From positions 434,001 to 498,000 of the forward strand of contig OZ220471.1 of assembly GCA_965115835.1 (NCBI GenBank): a stretch of 64,000 bases of DNA, given 5' to 3'. This document shows positions 18,312 through 27,553 of this stretch, in pieces (within the stretch, counting starts at the first letter, position 1; each line of letters starts with the position of its first letter). The notes beneath the pieces were generated by a model that had not been told where the DNA came from, did not search any database, and worked only from the letters and a program-made list of their open reading frames with translations. This DNA comes from Foliamicus sp965115835 (GTDB lineage: Bacteria; Pseudomonadota; Gammaproteobacteria; Steroidobacterales; Foliamicaceae). Position numbers and translations under genes: made by a program.

Positions 18312-21086
18312 ATGAACGCGTTGTGTAAGGGATTGGTGTGCAAGGGATTGGTTGTGTTGTTGCTTGCCCTCCCGTCCTCCGCCATGGCGGAGGATCCGCT
18401 GGGGCTTGCGGGCGGCGAAGGGGGGTTCGAGTATGTAACCAGCGTGGAAGGAATCCATGAGTACACGCTGCGCAACGGCCTGCAGGTGTTGTTGTTCCCC
18501 GACAGCGCGGAGGCGCAGGTGACCGTGAACGTCACCTATCACGTGGGCTCCATGCATGAGAACTACGGCGAGACGGGCATGGCGCACCTTCTGGAGCACC
18601 TGCTGTTCAAGGGTACGCCGGACCATCCCGACATCCCCGGGGATTTTGCCGAACGCGGCATGGGCTTCAACGGCACCACCTGGCTTGATCGAACCAACTA
18701 CTTCGAGAGTTTCGAGCCCACCGATGACAATCTGGAGTGGGCGTTGCGCATGGAAGCCGACCGGATGGTGAATTCGCGCATCGCCTACGAGGACCTTCAA
18801 TCCGAGTTCTCGGTGGTTCGCAACGAGATGGAGCGGGGCGAAAACAGCCCGTTCAGGATGCTGTACCAGCGCGTCCGCGCGGCGGCCTTCGAGTGGCACA
18901 ACTACGGCAAATCCACCATCGGGGCGCGTTCCGATGTCGAAGGTGTGGACATTGGCCGCCTGCAGGCTTTCTACCGGACGTACTACCAGCCGGATAACGC
19001 CACGCTGATTGTGGCCGGCGACTTCGACCCGCAGGAAGCCGCCGCCATCATCGCCGACTCGTTCGGGGCCATTCCGGCGCCGGAGCGGGAATTGCCGCGC
19101 TTTTATACTGTCGAGCCGGCGCAGGACGGCGAGCGGCTCGTCACCTTGCGGCGGGTGGGAGAACAAAGTCTCGTGATGGCGTCCTACCACATTCCCGCCG
19201 GCAGTACGCCCGAGAACACGGCGCTGTCGGTGATGGCGCTGATATTGGCGGACTCCAGTCGCGGGCGCCTGTACCGCAAGATGATCGAACCGGGCGTAGC
19301 TGCGGACGCGGGCGCGAGCGCCGACAGCTTCGCCTATCCGGGGCTGTTCTCGTTGCACGCGACGACGCCGGTGGACGGCGATACGCAGGAGGTCATGGAC
19401 GCCTTGCTGGAAGTGGCGGAGGGCGTCGCTGGCGAGCCGATCACCGAAGAAGAACTCGAGTGGGCGCGGCTGGCCATGATTTCCGGCTACGAGAACGCCA
19501 TCAAGGATGTCGGCGGGCTGGCGCGCACCCTGTCCGAGAGCATTGCCGGCGGGGACTGGCGCTACCTTTTCCTCTACAAGGACCAGTTGGAAGCGGTGAC
19601 CGTTGACGATCTGAATGCGGCGGCGGCCCGGTATTTCAAACGCAGCAACCGCACCGCGGGGATGTTTGTCCCCACCGAGAGCCCGGACCGGGCCATGGTT
19701 GCCTCTCGTGGCGACCAGAGCGCCGAGTTGGCGGCGCTGGCGGGCCGCCAGTCGGTGAGCGCCGGCGAGGAATTCGACCCCACGCCCGAGAATATTGCCG
19801 CCCGCACTGTCAGGCGTGAACTGGCGAACGGCGGGTCGCTGTGGGCCATCGAGAAGAAGTCGCGCGGCGATCAGATCATCCTGTCGATCGAACTTTTCGT
19901 GGGCAGCGAAGAGAGTCTGGCCGGCAGGCACGCCGTACTGGGCTATGCGGCAGACCAGCTGCAGGCCGGCACGACCCGCTATACCCACGACCAGTTGGCG
20001 ACCGAGTGGGACCGGCTCAAGAGCCAACTCGGCGTTGGCGGCGGCGGGCAGAGCGTCGGCGTCAACCTGACGACCGACGAAGCCAATTTCGACGAGGCGC
20101 TGGCCCTGATGGCGCATGTGCTGCGTGAACCGGTGTTCCCATCCGAACAACTGGAAGAGGCCAAGCGTTCCGCGCTGGCGGGGCTGGCGAGCGCCCGGGG
20201 GCAGCCGCAAAGCGTTGCGCAGATTGCGCTGGACAAGGCGACGACCCCCCCTTACTACGGCCCGGACCACTTTCGTTACGCCATGGACCTGGACGAGCAG
20301 GAAGCGGTGGTTCGCAACCTGAACCGGGACGCCCTGGCGGAGATGTGGAATTCGCAAGTCGGCTTTGCGGGGGCGATTGTGGCGGTAGTGGGCAACATCG
20401 ATTCTGCGGCGCTCGCCGGACGCCTCGATGAACTGTTCGGCGACTGGGAGGCCGCGGTTGCCCATGTGCCTGTTCCCAGCACCCACTATCCTGTCGATGC
20501 ACAGCAGGATTGGCTGGACACGCCCGACAAGGCCAACGGCGTCATGCTGGCCGCACTTCCGATCCCCATGAACGTGCGTGACGAGGACTATCCCGCCCTG
20601 GTCATCGCCGCCAGGATCTTCGGCAGCGGAGGCATGAGCAACCGCCTGATCGATCGCCTGCGCCAGAAGGAAGGCTGGTCGTACGGAGCGGGCGCCGGAA
20701 TGCAGGCGTCCGGCCGCGCTGGCGACAATAGCGGCATGATCCACATCCAGGCCATCGCCGCGCCAGAGAACCTCGCCAAGGTCAGGGCCGCGGCGCTGGA
20801 AGAACTCGAGCGGGCCGTGACCGACGGGTTCACGGCCGAGGAGCTCGCCGACGCCGTGGACGGCGTCATTTCCAGCGATATGAGCGATTGGTCCAGCGAC
20901 GGAAGCCTGGTGAGCATCCTGCGCTCGGGCGCCGAGTACGGACTGGACGCCAACTGGCACGGGGCGCTGCATGACCGTTTCCGGTCGCTTGCGCTGGAAG
21001 AAGTCAACGACACCTTTCGCAAGTACTTCCGTGGCGACGATTTCGTGGTTTTTCTCGCTGGCGACAAGGCCGCTGCCGGTTCCTGA
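18312..21086 (+). CDS. Secreted M16-family zinc peptidase
   Basis: Insulinase/pitrilysin-type metallopeptidase of 924 residues, with two M16 halves in one chain. A signal peptide (hydrophobic LVVLLLALPSS ending AMA|ED) predicts periplasmic or exported location. The first half has the inverted zinc motif H92LLEH96 with a downstream NEMERGE supplying the third ligand. The second half (after about 480) lacks HxxEH and is the usual inactive partner domain, with the conserved substrate-binding RQKEGWSYGAGAG. ATG 18312 is preceded by a strong GGGGGGAAA. An imperfect 15-nt tandem duplication in the signal region makes the repeat KGLVCKGLV. The substrate is unknown. Confidence 0.88.
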   Translation: MNALCKGLVCKGLVVLLLALPSSAMAEDPLGLAGGEGGFEYVTSVEGIHEYTLRNGLQVLLFPDSAEAQVTVNVTYHVGSMHENYGETGMAHLLEHLLFKGTPDHPDIPGDFAERGMGFNGTTWLDRTNYFESFEPTDDNLEWALRMEADRMVNSRIAYEDLQSEFSVVRNEMERGENSPFRMLYQRVRAAAFEWHNYGKSTIGARSDVEGVDIGRLQAFYRTYYQPDNATLIVAGDFDPQEAAAIIADSFGAIPAPERELPRFYTVEPAQDGERLVTLRRVGEQSLVMASYHIPAGSTPENTALSVMALILADSSRGRLYRKMIEPGVAADAGASADSFAYPGLFSLHATTPVDGDTQEVMDALLEVAEGVAGEPITEEELEWARLAMISGYENAIKDVGGLARTLSESIAGGDWRYLFLYKDQLEAVTVDDLNAAAARYFKRSNRTAGMFVPTESPDRAMVASRGDQSAELAALAGRQSVSAGEEFDPTPENIAARTVRRELANGGSLWAIEKKSRGDQIILSIELFVGSEESLAGRHAVLGYAADQLQAGTTRYTHDQLATEWDRLKSQLGVGGGGQSVGVNLTTDEANFDEALALMAHVLREPVFPSEQLEEAKRSALAGLASARGQPQSVAQIALDKATTPPYYGPDHFRYAMDLDEQEAVVRNLNRDALAEMWNSQVGFAGAIVAVVGNIDSAALAGRLDELFGDWEAAVAHVPVPSTHYPVDAQQDWLDTPDKANGVMLAALPIPMNVRDEDYPALVIAARIFGSGGMSNRLIDRLRQKEGWSYGAGAGMQASGRAGDNSGMIHIQAIAAPENLAKVRAAALEELERAVTDGFTAEELADAVDGVISSDMSDWSSDGSLVSILRSGAEYGLDANWHGALHDRFRSLALEEVNDTFRKYFRGDDFVVFLAGDKAAAGS

Positions 21087-21145
21087 CGCACGGTAGCGGG
21101 AACGGAGGCTCGCGCGGGAGTCCGGGAAGCGGGAGGGCGTTCGCC

Positions 21146-21169
21146 CCAGGCGGGTTAACCCTTCCCTGG
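21146..21169. terminator. Candidate hairpin between convergent M16 and waaF genes
   Basis: CCAGG (21146-21150) and CCTGG (21165-21169) flank the palindrome GGGTTAACCC (21152-21161) in the 119-nt gap between two converging genes. The structure is symmetric enough to work on both strands, but no T-run follows. Confidence 0.3.
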
Positions 21170-21205
21170 CTGCTGGCAGGCGGGGGAAGCTTTACGGTCC
21201 GCCGT

Positions 21206-22261
21206 TTACCCGTCGTGCGATCCCGCGCCTGCGGCCGGTGCGGGTGCGCCTTGGGCGCGGGCTGCGATTGCGCTCATCGCCGCCTCGAACACTGCGCCGA
21301 CCGTGATCCCCCGCATGCAGTCCAGATGCTTGAGCGGACACCGCGGCTTGAAACACGGACTGCACGCGAGACGCCGGCAGCATACGGTCTTGGCATCGGT
21401 CAGCGGCGGGGTCAAATCCGGCGATGTGGGGCCGTAGATCGCAACGACATGCGTGCCGACAGCCGCGGCAATGTGCATGAGCCCGGAATCGTTGCTTACC
21501 GCCGCCGCTGCGGCGCCGAGCAGATCGACCGCGTCCACCAGCGTCGTGACGCCGCAGAGGTTGTGGATGTGCGGATCGGGCGCCAACTCGCCGATCCGCT
21601 CGCCCAGCGACCTGTCGGCCGCGGAACCGAGCACCCACACTGTTACGCCTGCCCGGGCAAGCCGTTCGGCCAGTGCGCCGAAACGCTCGGTTGGCCAACG
21701 CTTGGCCGGGCCGTGCGCGGCGCCGGGCGCCAGCGCCACCACGGGCCGGTCGAACCCGAGCCCGAAACGCTCTGCAAGAGCGCGCCGGTTGCCGGTGTCG
21801 ATCGTGAGCTGCGGCGGCCACACGCGCAGCGGTTCGCCCGTATCGCCCGAACCGAGCGCGAGGTACCGCAGTACCGTGCCGTCGAGCCCTTGCCGGTCGT
21901 CGTTGCGGATGTCGTTGATGAGGCCGAATCGCCATTCGCCACGGAATCCGGTGCGTACGGGGACCCGGGCGAAGTACGGCACGAGCGCGGCCTTGAGCGA
22001 CCGCGGCAACACGATCGCCCGCTGGTAGCCCTCCGTGCGCAGGCGCAGCCCGAGCGCGCGTCGCTTTGCGAACCCGAGTTCGCCATGAGCGACATCGATC
22101 TCGATGGCCCGAGCCACCTCCGGCATGCGTTCCACCAGCGGAAGGGACCAGCCGGGAGCGAGCACGTGAATCTCGGCGCCCGGATGGCGTGCCGCCAGTT
22201 TCCGGTAGAGCGACTGCGCCATGACCATGTCGCCGACCCAGGCGGGGCCGACAACCAGCAC
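21206..22261 (-). CDS. waaF: WaaF, LPS heptosyltransferase II
   Basis: Transfers heptose from ADP-heptose to the LPS inner core at the inner membrane. The 351-aa product begins VLVVGPAWVGDMVMAQSLYR, closely like E. coli WaaF, and continues with GF-x-GEWRFGLINDIR, the nucleotide-sugar site APGAAHGPAKRWP, SNDSGLMHIAAAVG and a Cys-rich C-terminal patch CSPCFKPRCPL that is usual in WaaF. GTG 22261 is my preferred start; TTG 22279 would overlap the hldD stop as TTGA and add six residues. hldD, immediately upstream, makes its substrate, so the two genes are functionally and probably translationally linked. Confidence 0.92.
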   Translation of the reverse strand: MLVVGPAWVGDMVMAQSLYRKLAARHPGAEIHVLAPGWSLPLVERMPEVARAIEIDVAHGELGFAKRRALGLRLRTEGYQRAIVLPRSLKAALVPYFARVPVRTGFRGEWRFGLINDIRNDDRQGLDGTVLRYLALGSGDTGEPLRVWPPQLTIDTGNRRALAERFGLGFDRPVVALAPGAAHGPAKRWPTERFGALAERLARAGVTVWVLGSAADRSLGERIGELAPDPHIHNLCGVTTLVDAVDLLGAAAAAVSNDSGLMHIAAAVGTHVVAIYGPTSPDLTPPLTDAKTVCCRRLACSPCFKPRCPLKHLDCMRGITVGAVFEAAMSAIAARAQGAPAPAAGAGSHDG

Positions 22262-22275
22262 CTTGCCCGATCCGC

Positions 22276-23226
22276 TCAAGACCTGCTGCGGTGGAGCGCA
22301 TCCAGATACGCGGCCACCCCGGCTCCGGCATCGAGAAAGGGCTTTGCATACCCCGCGTTGCGCAGTGCGCCGATATCGGCCTCGGTGAAGCTCTGGTAAG
22401 CGGACCCGAGCTCGTCCGGAAATGGAACGTAGCGGATGTTCCCGCGACCGTGCCAGGCGATCACGGCCCGGGCCATGTCGTTGAAACTCGTGCTGCGTCC
22501 GGTTCCGACATTGAAGACGCCGCTGACGCCGGGCCGCTCGAACAGCCAGAGGTTGACCTTGACCACATCGTCCACATGGACGAAATCCCGGCGTTGTTCG
22601 CCCGCATCGTAGCCGTTGCTGCCCTCGAACAGCCGCAGTTCGCCCGTGTTCCGCAGCGACCGGTCCCAGCGCAGCACCACGCTCTCCATCGGGCCCTTGT
22701 GCGCCTCGCCCGGACCGTAGACGTTGAAGTAGCGCAGCCCTGCAACCTGCGATTCCGCCTCCGGCAGTCGCCGCCGAACGTAGCGGTCGAACAGGAGCTT
22801 GGAGTAGCCGTAGACATTGACTGGGCGCTCGCCGGCGACATCGTCTTCCCTGAAGATGCCGGTGGCGCCGTAGACCGCGGCCGAGGAGGCATAGATCAGG
22901 GGCACGCGCTCTGCGAGGCAATACTCCAGAAGATCGACGGAATAGCGGTAGTTCGTCTCCATCATGTGGCGCCCGTTCCATTCCGTGGTGACCGAGCAGG
23001 CGCCCTGATGAAACACGGCGTCGGGGCGTGTTTCGAGGCCGTTGCGCAGGCGCCTCGCGAAATCGTCCTTGTCCCGGTAATCGCCGATGCGGCAGTCTGC
23101 GAGATTGGCGAACTTCCGGCCGTCGGTCAGGTCGTCGACACAAACGATGTTGTCGCGCCCGAGGCGGTTGAGGCCGCGTATCAGGTTGCAACCGATGAAA
23201 CCCGCGCCCCCGGTTACGACGATCAC
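22276..23226 (-). CDS. hldD: HldD, ADP-glycero-manno-heptose 6-epimerase
   Basis: Converts ADP-D-glycero-D-manno-heptose to the L form used by WaaF. The extended SDR fold shows the NAD(P) motif TGGAGFIG at 5-12, FHQGACSVTTEW, YASSAAVYG and the catalytic YGYSK near residue 140, then FNVYGPGEAHKGPM and VGTGRSTSFN. It is full length at 316 aa. The start is GTG 23226, overlapping the upstream DUF502 stop as GTGA, so translation is likely coupled. Confidence 0.94.
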   Translation of the reverse strand: MIVVTGGAGFIGCNLIRGLNRLGRDNIVCVDDLTDGRKFANLADCRIGDYRDKDDFARRLRNGLETRPDAVFHQGACSVTTEWNGRHMMETNYRYSVDLLEYCLAERVPLIYASSAAVYGATGIFREDDVAGERPVNVYGYSKLLFDRYVRRRLPEAESQVAGLRYFNVYGPGEAHKGPMESVVLRWDRSLRNTGELRLFEGSNGYDAGEQRRDFVHVDDVVKVNLWLFERPGVSGVFNVGTGRSTSFNDMARAVIAWHGRGNIRYVPFPDELGSAYQSFTEADIGALRNAGYAKPFLDAGAGVAAYLDALHRSRS

Positions 23227-23933
23227 TGCGCCTTGCCCTGTCGCCCTGGCGCGACCTCATCGCCAGCCGCGTTCGCCTGCCTGGGCGAGTCGCGCCTTGG
23301 TAATTTTGACGGATCCGGCACCACTACGCCTACCGACACGACCAGCTTGATCGCGTCCTCGACGCTCATGTCGATCTCGGTCAGATCGTTCTCGGGCGCG
23401 AGGATCAAGAAGCCGGATGTGGGATTGGGCGTGGTGGGCAAAAACACGCAAACGCACTTCTCGTCAAGGTGTTTCTCAAGCTGCCCCACGGTGCTGGAGG
23501 TTTGAAATGCAATGCAGTAAACGCCCCTGCGGGGATACTCGATCAGCAACACCCTGCTGAACGAGTCGTGCTGACCGCTCAGGACCATCTCCATGAAGCC
23601 CTTGGCGGCCGTGTAAATGGTTCGCACCAGGGGGATCCGGCGCAGCACTGCTTCCCACAGCGAAATGACGCGTTTGCCGAACACATTGGCCGCCACCAGC
23701 CCGGTGATGAAAAGCAACACCAGGCTGAGCACCACGCCCAGCCCGGGTATCGGGAAACCCAGCAACTCCTCCGGCCGGTATTGCGGGGGCACCAGGGCCA
23801 GCGTCTGGTCCGCAAGGTTTACCAGAATCCGGAGGATGAAAACGGTGATCCCCACGGGCACCCATATCAGGATGCCGGCCACGAGTATTCGCCGCAGGCG
23901 CGGCAACAGGTTCGGGTTTCGCCGGCCGGCCAC
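23223..23933 (-). CDS. DUF502-family membrane protein
   Basis: Member of the DUF502 family, of unknown biochemical role. The 236-aa product has two N-terminal membrane helices (GILIWVPVGITVFILRIL and LSLVLLFITGLVAANVFG), then the family motifs PLVRTIYTAAKGFMEMV and FLPTTPNPTSGFLILAP, followed by a short acidic and basic tail. The soluble part probably faces the cytoplasm or periplasm as a small beta-rich domain. It sits between the fmdB-like gene and hldD. The order aspS, fmdB-like, DUF502 recurs in gammaproteobacteria as far as I recall, which supports the call but gives no function. Confidence 0.85.
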   Translation of the reverse strand: MAGRRNPNLLPRLRRILVAGILIWVPVGITVFILRILVNLADQTLALVPPQYRPEELLGFPIPGLGVVLSLVLLFITGLVAANVFGKRVISLWEAVLRRIPLVRTIYTAAKGFMEMVLSGQHDSFSRVLLIEYPRRGVYCIAFQTSSTVGQLEKHLDEKCVCVFLPTTPNPTSGFLILAPENDLTEIDMSVEDAIKLVVSVGVVVPDPSKLPRRDSPRQANAAGDEVAPGRQGKAQ

Positions 23934-23953
23934 TGTCCCCGACAGTCTCCCTG

Positions 23954-24289
23954 TCAGCCGGAATCGGCGCTCGCGCCGGATTCCCGGCCCTTGCCCGGAG
24001 CATCGCCCCCGGAAGGTTGCGCCGTGCTCGTTGCGTCTTGTTTACCGTTCTTCGCGGAGGATCCGGACTCGCCATCGCGTGCGTCTTCATCCCGTTTCCC
24101 GCGCCCGCTGTTCTTGAAGTCGGTCTCGTACCAGCCGCTGCCCTTGAGGCGGAAATGGGGCGCCGAGAGCAGTTTCCTGAGGTCGGGTTGCGCGCACCCG
24201 GGGCAATCCGTCAGCGGCGGATCGCTCATCTTCTGCAGTGCATCCAGGCGGTACCCGCACTGGCGGCATTCGTATTCGTAAATCGGCAT
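23954..24289 (-). CDS. FmdB-family zinc-ribbon regulatory protein
   Basis: Small protein of the FmdB/CxxC_CxxC_SSSS family. ATG 24289 gives MPIYEYECRQCGYRLDALQ, the diagnostic start, with the zinc ribbon completed by DCPGCAQPDLRKLLS. A conserved segment HFRLKGSGWYETDF follows, and the last 45 residues are a disordered Lys/Asp/Ser/Gly tail. The length is 111 aa. A longer in-frame reading to 24352 would overlap the end of aspS and is not supported. Its cellular role is not established for most members. It lies 37 nt downstream of aspS. Confidence 0.88.
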   Translation of the reverse strand: MPIYEYECRQCGYRLDALQKMSDPPLTDCPGCAQPDLRKLLSAPHFRLKGSGWYETDFKNSGRGKRDEDARDGESGSSAKNGKQDATSTAQPSGGDAPGKGRESGASADSG

Positions 24290-24326
24290 GTTGTCGCTGG
24301 CGGCGCCCCTGAAACCGCGCGAAATT

Positions 24327-26084
24327 CTATATCGAGCGGATGCCCAGTTCACGCAGTTGCGTTGCGTCCGCCGGCGCCGGGGCCCCGGTAAGGGGGCAGG
24401 CGCCGGACTGTGTCTTGGGAAAGGCGATGACCTCGCGGATCGATTCCGCCCCGGCCATCAGCATGACCCAGCGGTCCAGCCCGAAGGCGATGCCGCCGTG
24501 GGGAGGCGCGCCGTATTCCAGCGCCTTCAGGAAGAACCCGAATTTCCCTGCGGCCTCCTCCTGCGAAAACCCCAGCAGCTCGAACACGGCCGCCTGCATG
24601 TCCCGCTGGTGTATGCGTATGGAGCCGCCGCCGATTTCGTGTCCGTTCAAGACCATGTCATAAGCTCGCGAAAGCGTCGCGCCGGGCTGTGCGAGAAGCT
24701 CCCCGGGCGACGCGACATCCGGCGCAGTAAACGGATGATGCAGGGCCTTCCAGCGCTTTTCATCCTCGTCGAATGCGAACGCGGGAAAATCCGTTACCCA
24801 AAGCGGCGCCCAGCCGGGCGCAATCAGTTCCCGTTCTCTTCCCAGCCGGTCCCGAAGGGCCGAGAGCGCGCCGTTGACGACTGCCGCCGGACCCGCCCCG
24901 AACAGGAGGAGATCGCCCGCGCTCGCCGCCGTCCTTTCGGCCACCGAGGCGATTTCGCCATCGGTCAGGAACTTCAGAATCGGCGATTGCATGCCTTCCC
25001 GGCCCATGGACGGGTCCGTTACCTTGATCCAGGCCATTCCGCTGGCGCCCATGGCCTGAGCGAAACGGGTCAGTTCGTCGAGTTCGCGCCGGGTCAGAAC
25101 CGCAGCGCCGGGAATTCCGAGGGCGGCTACCCGGCAGGCAGGATCCCTGGCGGGCGCCGAGAACACCTTGAATCCGGCCTCGCGCAAGACATCGCTCAAT
25201 TCCACCAGCTTCAGGGGGTTGCGCAAATCGGGCGCATCGCTGCCATAGCGAAGCATGGCGTCGGCGTAGGTCATGCGCGGGAAGGGGTTGGGCAGTCTTG
25301 CGTCCAGCACGCCGGCAAACACCTCGCGGACCAGGGTTTCCATCAGGTCCATGACCTCTTGCTCATCCACGAAGGACATTTCCAAGTCGAGTTGGGTGAA
25401 CTCCGGCTGACGGTCGGCGCGAAGGTCTTCGTCGCGAAAACAGCGCACGATCTGGTAATAGCGGTCCAGGCCCGACATCATCAGCAGTTGCTTGAACAGT
25501 TGCGGGGACTGGGGCAGGGCGTAAAAGCGCCCCGGCCGGTTGCGCGCCGGCGCCAGGAAATCGCGGGCGCCTTCCGGCGTGGCGCGCGTCAGCATCGGGG
25601 TTTCCACATCCACAAAGCCGCGCTCGTCGAGATACGCGCGAATTGCGGCGAATACCCTGTGGCGCAGGCGCAGGCAATCCAGCATCTCGGGCTGCCGCAA
25701 ATCGAGGTACCGATACTTCAGCCGGAGTTCCTCGCCGGCGTTTTCGCCCTGATGGAAGGGCAGGTTGCGCGCTGCCGACAGGATCTCCAGCCCGTCCGCC
25801 ACCACCTCGACCTCGCCGGTTGCCAGTTCGGGGTTGGCGGCGCCTTCCGGGCGCATACGCAGCCTGCCGGTGGCGCGCAGCACGTACTCGGCGCGAACCT
25901 CCTCGGCAGCGGCGAACACCTCGGCCTGTTCGGGGTTGCACACCAGCTGCACCGTCCCTTCGCGGTCCCGCAGATCGATAAAGATCACTCCGCCATGATC
26001 GCGCCGCCCGTTGACCCAGCCGCATAGCCGGACTTCGGCGCCGGCGTGCCGGGCGCAGAGTTCCCCGCAATGGTGAGAACGCAT
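24327..26084 (-). CDS. aspS: Aspartyl-tRNA synthetase
   Basis: Charges tRNA with aspartate. The 585-aa protein is bacterial type: an OB-fold anticodon domain (MRSHHCGELCARHAGAEVRLCGWVNGRRDHGGVIFIDLRD region, positions 1-105), class II motif 2 around FRDEDLRADRQPEFTQLD, a GAD insertion domain (about 285-420) and motif 3 GIAFGLDRWVMLM near the end. ATG 26084 matches the usual N-terminus; ATG 26090 is 6 nt upstream. I cannot tell from sequence alone whether it is discriminating or also charges tRNA-Asn. It is the first gene of the minus-strand run. Confidence 0.94.
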   Translation of the reverse strand: MRSHHCGELCARHAGAEVRLCGWVNGRRDHGGVIFIDLRDREGTVQLVCNPEQAEVFAAAEEVRAEYVLRATGRLRMRPEGAANPELATGEVEVVADGLEILSAARNLPFHQGENAGEELRLKYRYLDLRQPEMLDCLRLRHRVFAAIRAYLDERGFVDVETPMLTRATPEGARDFLAPARNRPGRFYALPQSPQLFKQLLMMSGLDRYYQIVRCFRDEDLRADRQPEFTQLDLEMSFVDEQEVMDLMETLVREVFAGVLDARLPNPFPRMTYADAMLRYGSDAPDLRNPLKLVELSDVLREAGFKVFSAPARDPACRVAALGIPGAAVLTRRELDELTRFAQAMGASGMAWIKVTDPSMGREGMQSPILKFLTDGEIASVAERTAASAGDLLLFGAGPAAVVNGALSALRDRLGRERELIAPGWAPLWVTDFPAFAFDEDEKRWKALHHPFTAPDVASPGELLAQPGATLSRAYDMVLNGHEIGGGSIRIHQRDMQAAVFELLGFSQEEAAGKFGFFLKALEYGAPPHGGIAFGLDRWVMLMAGAESIREVIAFPKTQSGACPLTGAPAPADATQLRELGIRSI

Positions 26085-26225
26085 GGTCATTGAATACGCA
26101 AGCACTCCCGGCCGCGGGGCCGCAAGGGTCAGGAAGAATGGGCCAGCCCGCTACCCGTGCCTTCTTCGGGCGCGCGGACCGCGTTCTCATGGAGCGTCCC
26201 TTCCAAGGATACTCGGCAAAGCTTC

Positions 26226-26231
26226 TATACT
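26226..26231 (+). promoter_or_regulatory. Candidate -10 of the acyl-CoA operon
   Basis: TATACT matches five of six -10 bases and lies 54 nt before the MaoC start, in the 201-nt divergent gap with aspS. The best -35 (TTCCAA at 26201-26206) is weak and spaced 19 nt. Confidence 0.25.
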
Positions 26232-26285
26232 ATACCTTTCCCGGCTTCGGCTTGGCGATTGGGCAGTGGCGGCGAGGCGCGTTCG

Positions 26286-26744
26286 ATGAAAATTGAAGAC
26301 CTGAAGGACTGGACGGGTCGGGAGCTTGCGCCTTCGCCGTGGCTGCGCATCGATCAAGAACGCATCAATGCCTTTGCGGACTGCACTTCCGACCATCAGT
26401 TCATCCACCTGGACGCCGAGCGCGCGGCGCGAGAGACGCCCTTTCGGACCACAATTGCGCATGGCTTTCTGACCTTGTCGCTATCGGTGCATCTGGAGTC
26501 GCCGGACTTGTCCGAGCTCGAGGATCTCGGTTTTGTGATCAACTACGGCCTCGATCAGCTCCGATTCGTTCATCCCGTTCCCGTGGACTCGCGAGTGCGG
26601 GTGCATTCCAGGCTTGCCGAGGCGCGCGACCGCGGCGCGGGGCGGCTCCTCATCCGGCTCGACAGGCACATGGAGATCGAAGGCCAGGAAAAACCCGCAT
26701 GGGTGGCGCAGCAGCTCTTCATGCTGATTGCCCGCGATTCCTGA
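26286..26744 (+). CDS. MaoC-family (R)-specific enoyl-CoA hydratase
   Basis: Single hot-dog-fold hydratase of 152 aa that probably hydrates trans-2-enoyl-CoA to (R)-3-hydroxyacyl-CoA. The hydratase-2 motif is clear: DCTSDHQFIHLDAERA then PFRTTIAHGFLTLSL, with the catalytic Asp and His at about residues 36 and 41. The start ATG 26286 gives the usual short N-terminus, and upstream extension is not conserved in character. An SDR gene begins 14 nt after the stop, the first of three more acyl-CoA-type enzymes on the strand. Confidence 0.85.
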   Translation: MKIEDLKDWTGRELAPSPWLRIDQERINAFADCTSDHQFIHLDAERAARETPFRTTIAHGFLTLSLSVHLESPDLSELEDLGFVINYGLDQLRFVHPVPVDSRVRVHSRLAEARDRGAGRLLIRLDRHMEIEGQEKPAWVAQQLFMLIARDS

Positions 26745-26758
26745 CCGGCTTCGGAGGC

Positions 26759-27526
26759 ATGGACGAACTGTTCAATCTGGAGGGACGAACGGCGCTGATT
26801 ACCGGTTCCACGCGGGGCATCGGCAAGGCGATCGCCATGCGTCTGGCCGAACACGGCGCCCGGGTGACGGCCTCCAGTCGCAAGCCGGAGGCCTGCGAGC
26901 AGACCGCAGAGGAGATCAATCTCGGGTTTGGCAAGGGGACGGCGATTGCGGCGCCCTGCAATGTCTATTACAGGGAACAGGTGGAGGAGCTGGTCGCGCG
27001 CACCCGGGCAGCCTTTGGCGTGATCGACATCCTGGTGTCCAATGTGGGCGTGAATCCGCATTTCGGCCCCCTGCTGGAGGTAGACGACAGCGCCTTCGAG
27101 CGCATCTGGCGCTGCAATGTCACCGCCAACTTGTGGTTGAGCGGTCTGGTGGCGCCGGACATGCGAAGCCGGGGCTACGGGCGGATCGTGCTGATTTCCT
27201 CCTATGTGGGCCAGAGCGCTCACGGGAAGATCGGCGCCTATGGCATGTCCAAGGCCGCCGAAATCCAGATGGCGCGCAATCTGGCGCTGGAATACGGGCG
27301 CTGCGGCATGACCGTCAATGCAGTCTGCCCGGGACTGATCAAAACGGATTTCTCCAGGGCGCTGTGGAGCGATGCGGAGGCGTGCGAGAGCTTTCTCGAA
27401 ACCACCGCGATGGGCAGGATGGGCGCGCCGGACGAGGTGGCGGGTCTGGTCGTGTTCCTGGTCTCTCCTGCCGGTTCCTACGTCACCGGTCAGGCGATAC
27501 GGGTCGATGGCGGCGTACATGTATAA
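26759..27526 (+). CDS. Short-chain dehydrogenase/reductase
   Basis: Classical SDR of 255 aa with the cofactor motif TGSTRGIG near residues 15-22, the structural NVG, catalytic Ser in VLISSYVG and YGMSKAA supplying Tyr and Lys, and the C-terminal SYVTGQAIRVDGGVHV. The family acts on many substrates, and the sequence gives no firm choice. Between a MaoC hydratase and a FadB-like enzyme, a 3-hydroxyacyl-CoA or related alcohol is the likeliest substrate. ATG 26759 lies within a good GGAGG context, 14 nt after the MaoC stop. Confidence 0.85.
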   Translation: MDELFNLEGRTALITGSTRGIGKAIAMRLAEHGARVTASSRKPEACEQTAEEINLGFGKGTAIAAPCNVYYREQVEELVARTRAAFGVIDILVSNVGVNPHFGPLLEVDDSAFERIWRCNVTANLWLSGLVAPDMRSRGYGRIVLISSYVGQSAHGKIGAYGMSKAAEIQMARNLALEYGRCGMTVNAVCPGLIKTDFSRALWSDAEACESFLETTAMGRMGAPDEVAGLVVFLVSPAGSYVTGQAIRVDGGVHV

Positions 27527-27553
27527 CCGCGCGGCCGGGCAAGGGAGAACGGG

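Noticed and set aside
21206..23260. Single 684-codon minus-strand frame that would fuse upstream DNA to WaaF
   Set aside because: The upstream part overlaps hldD in another frame; hldD is clear and the WaaF N-terminus begins at 22261-22279.
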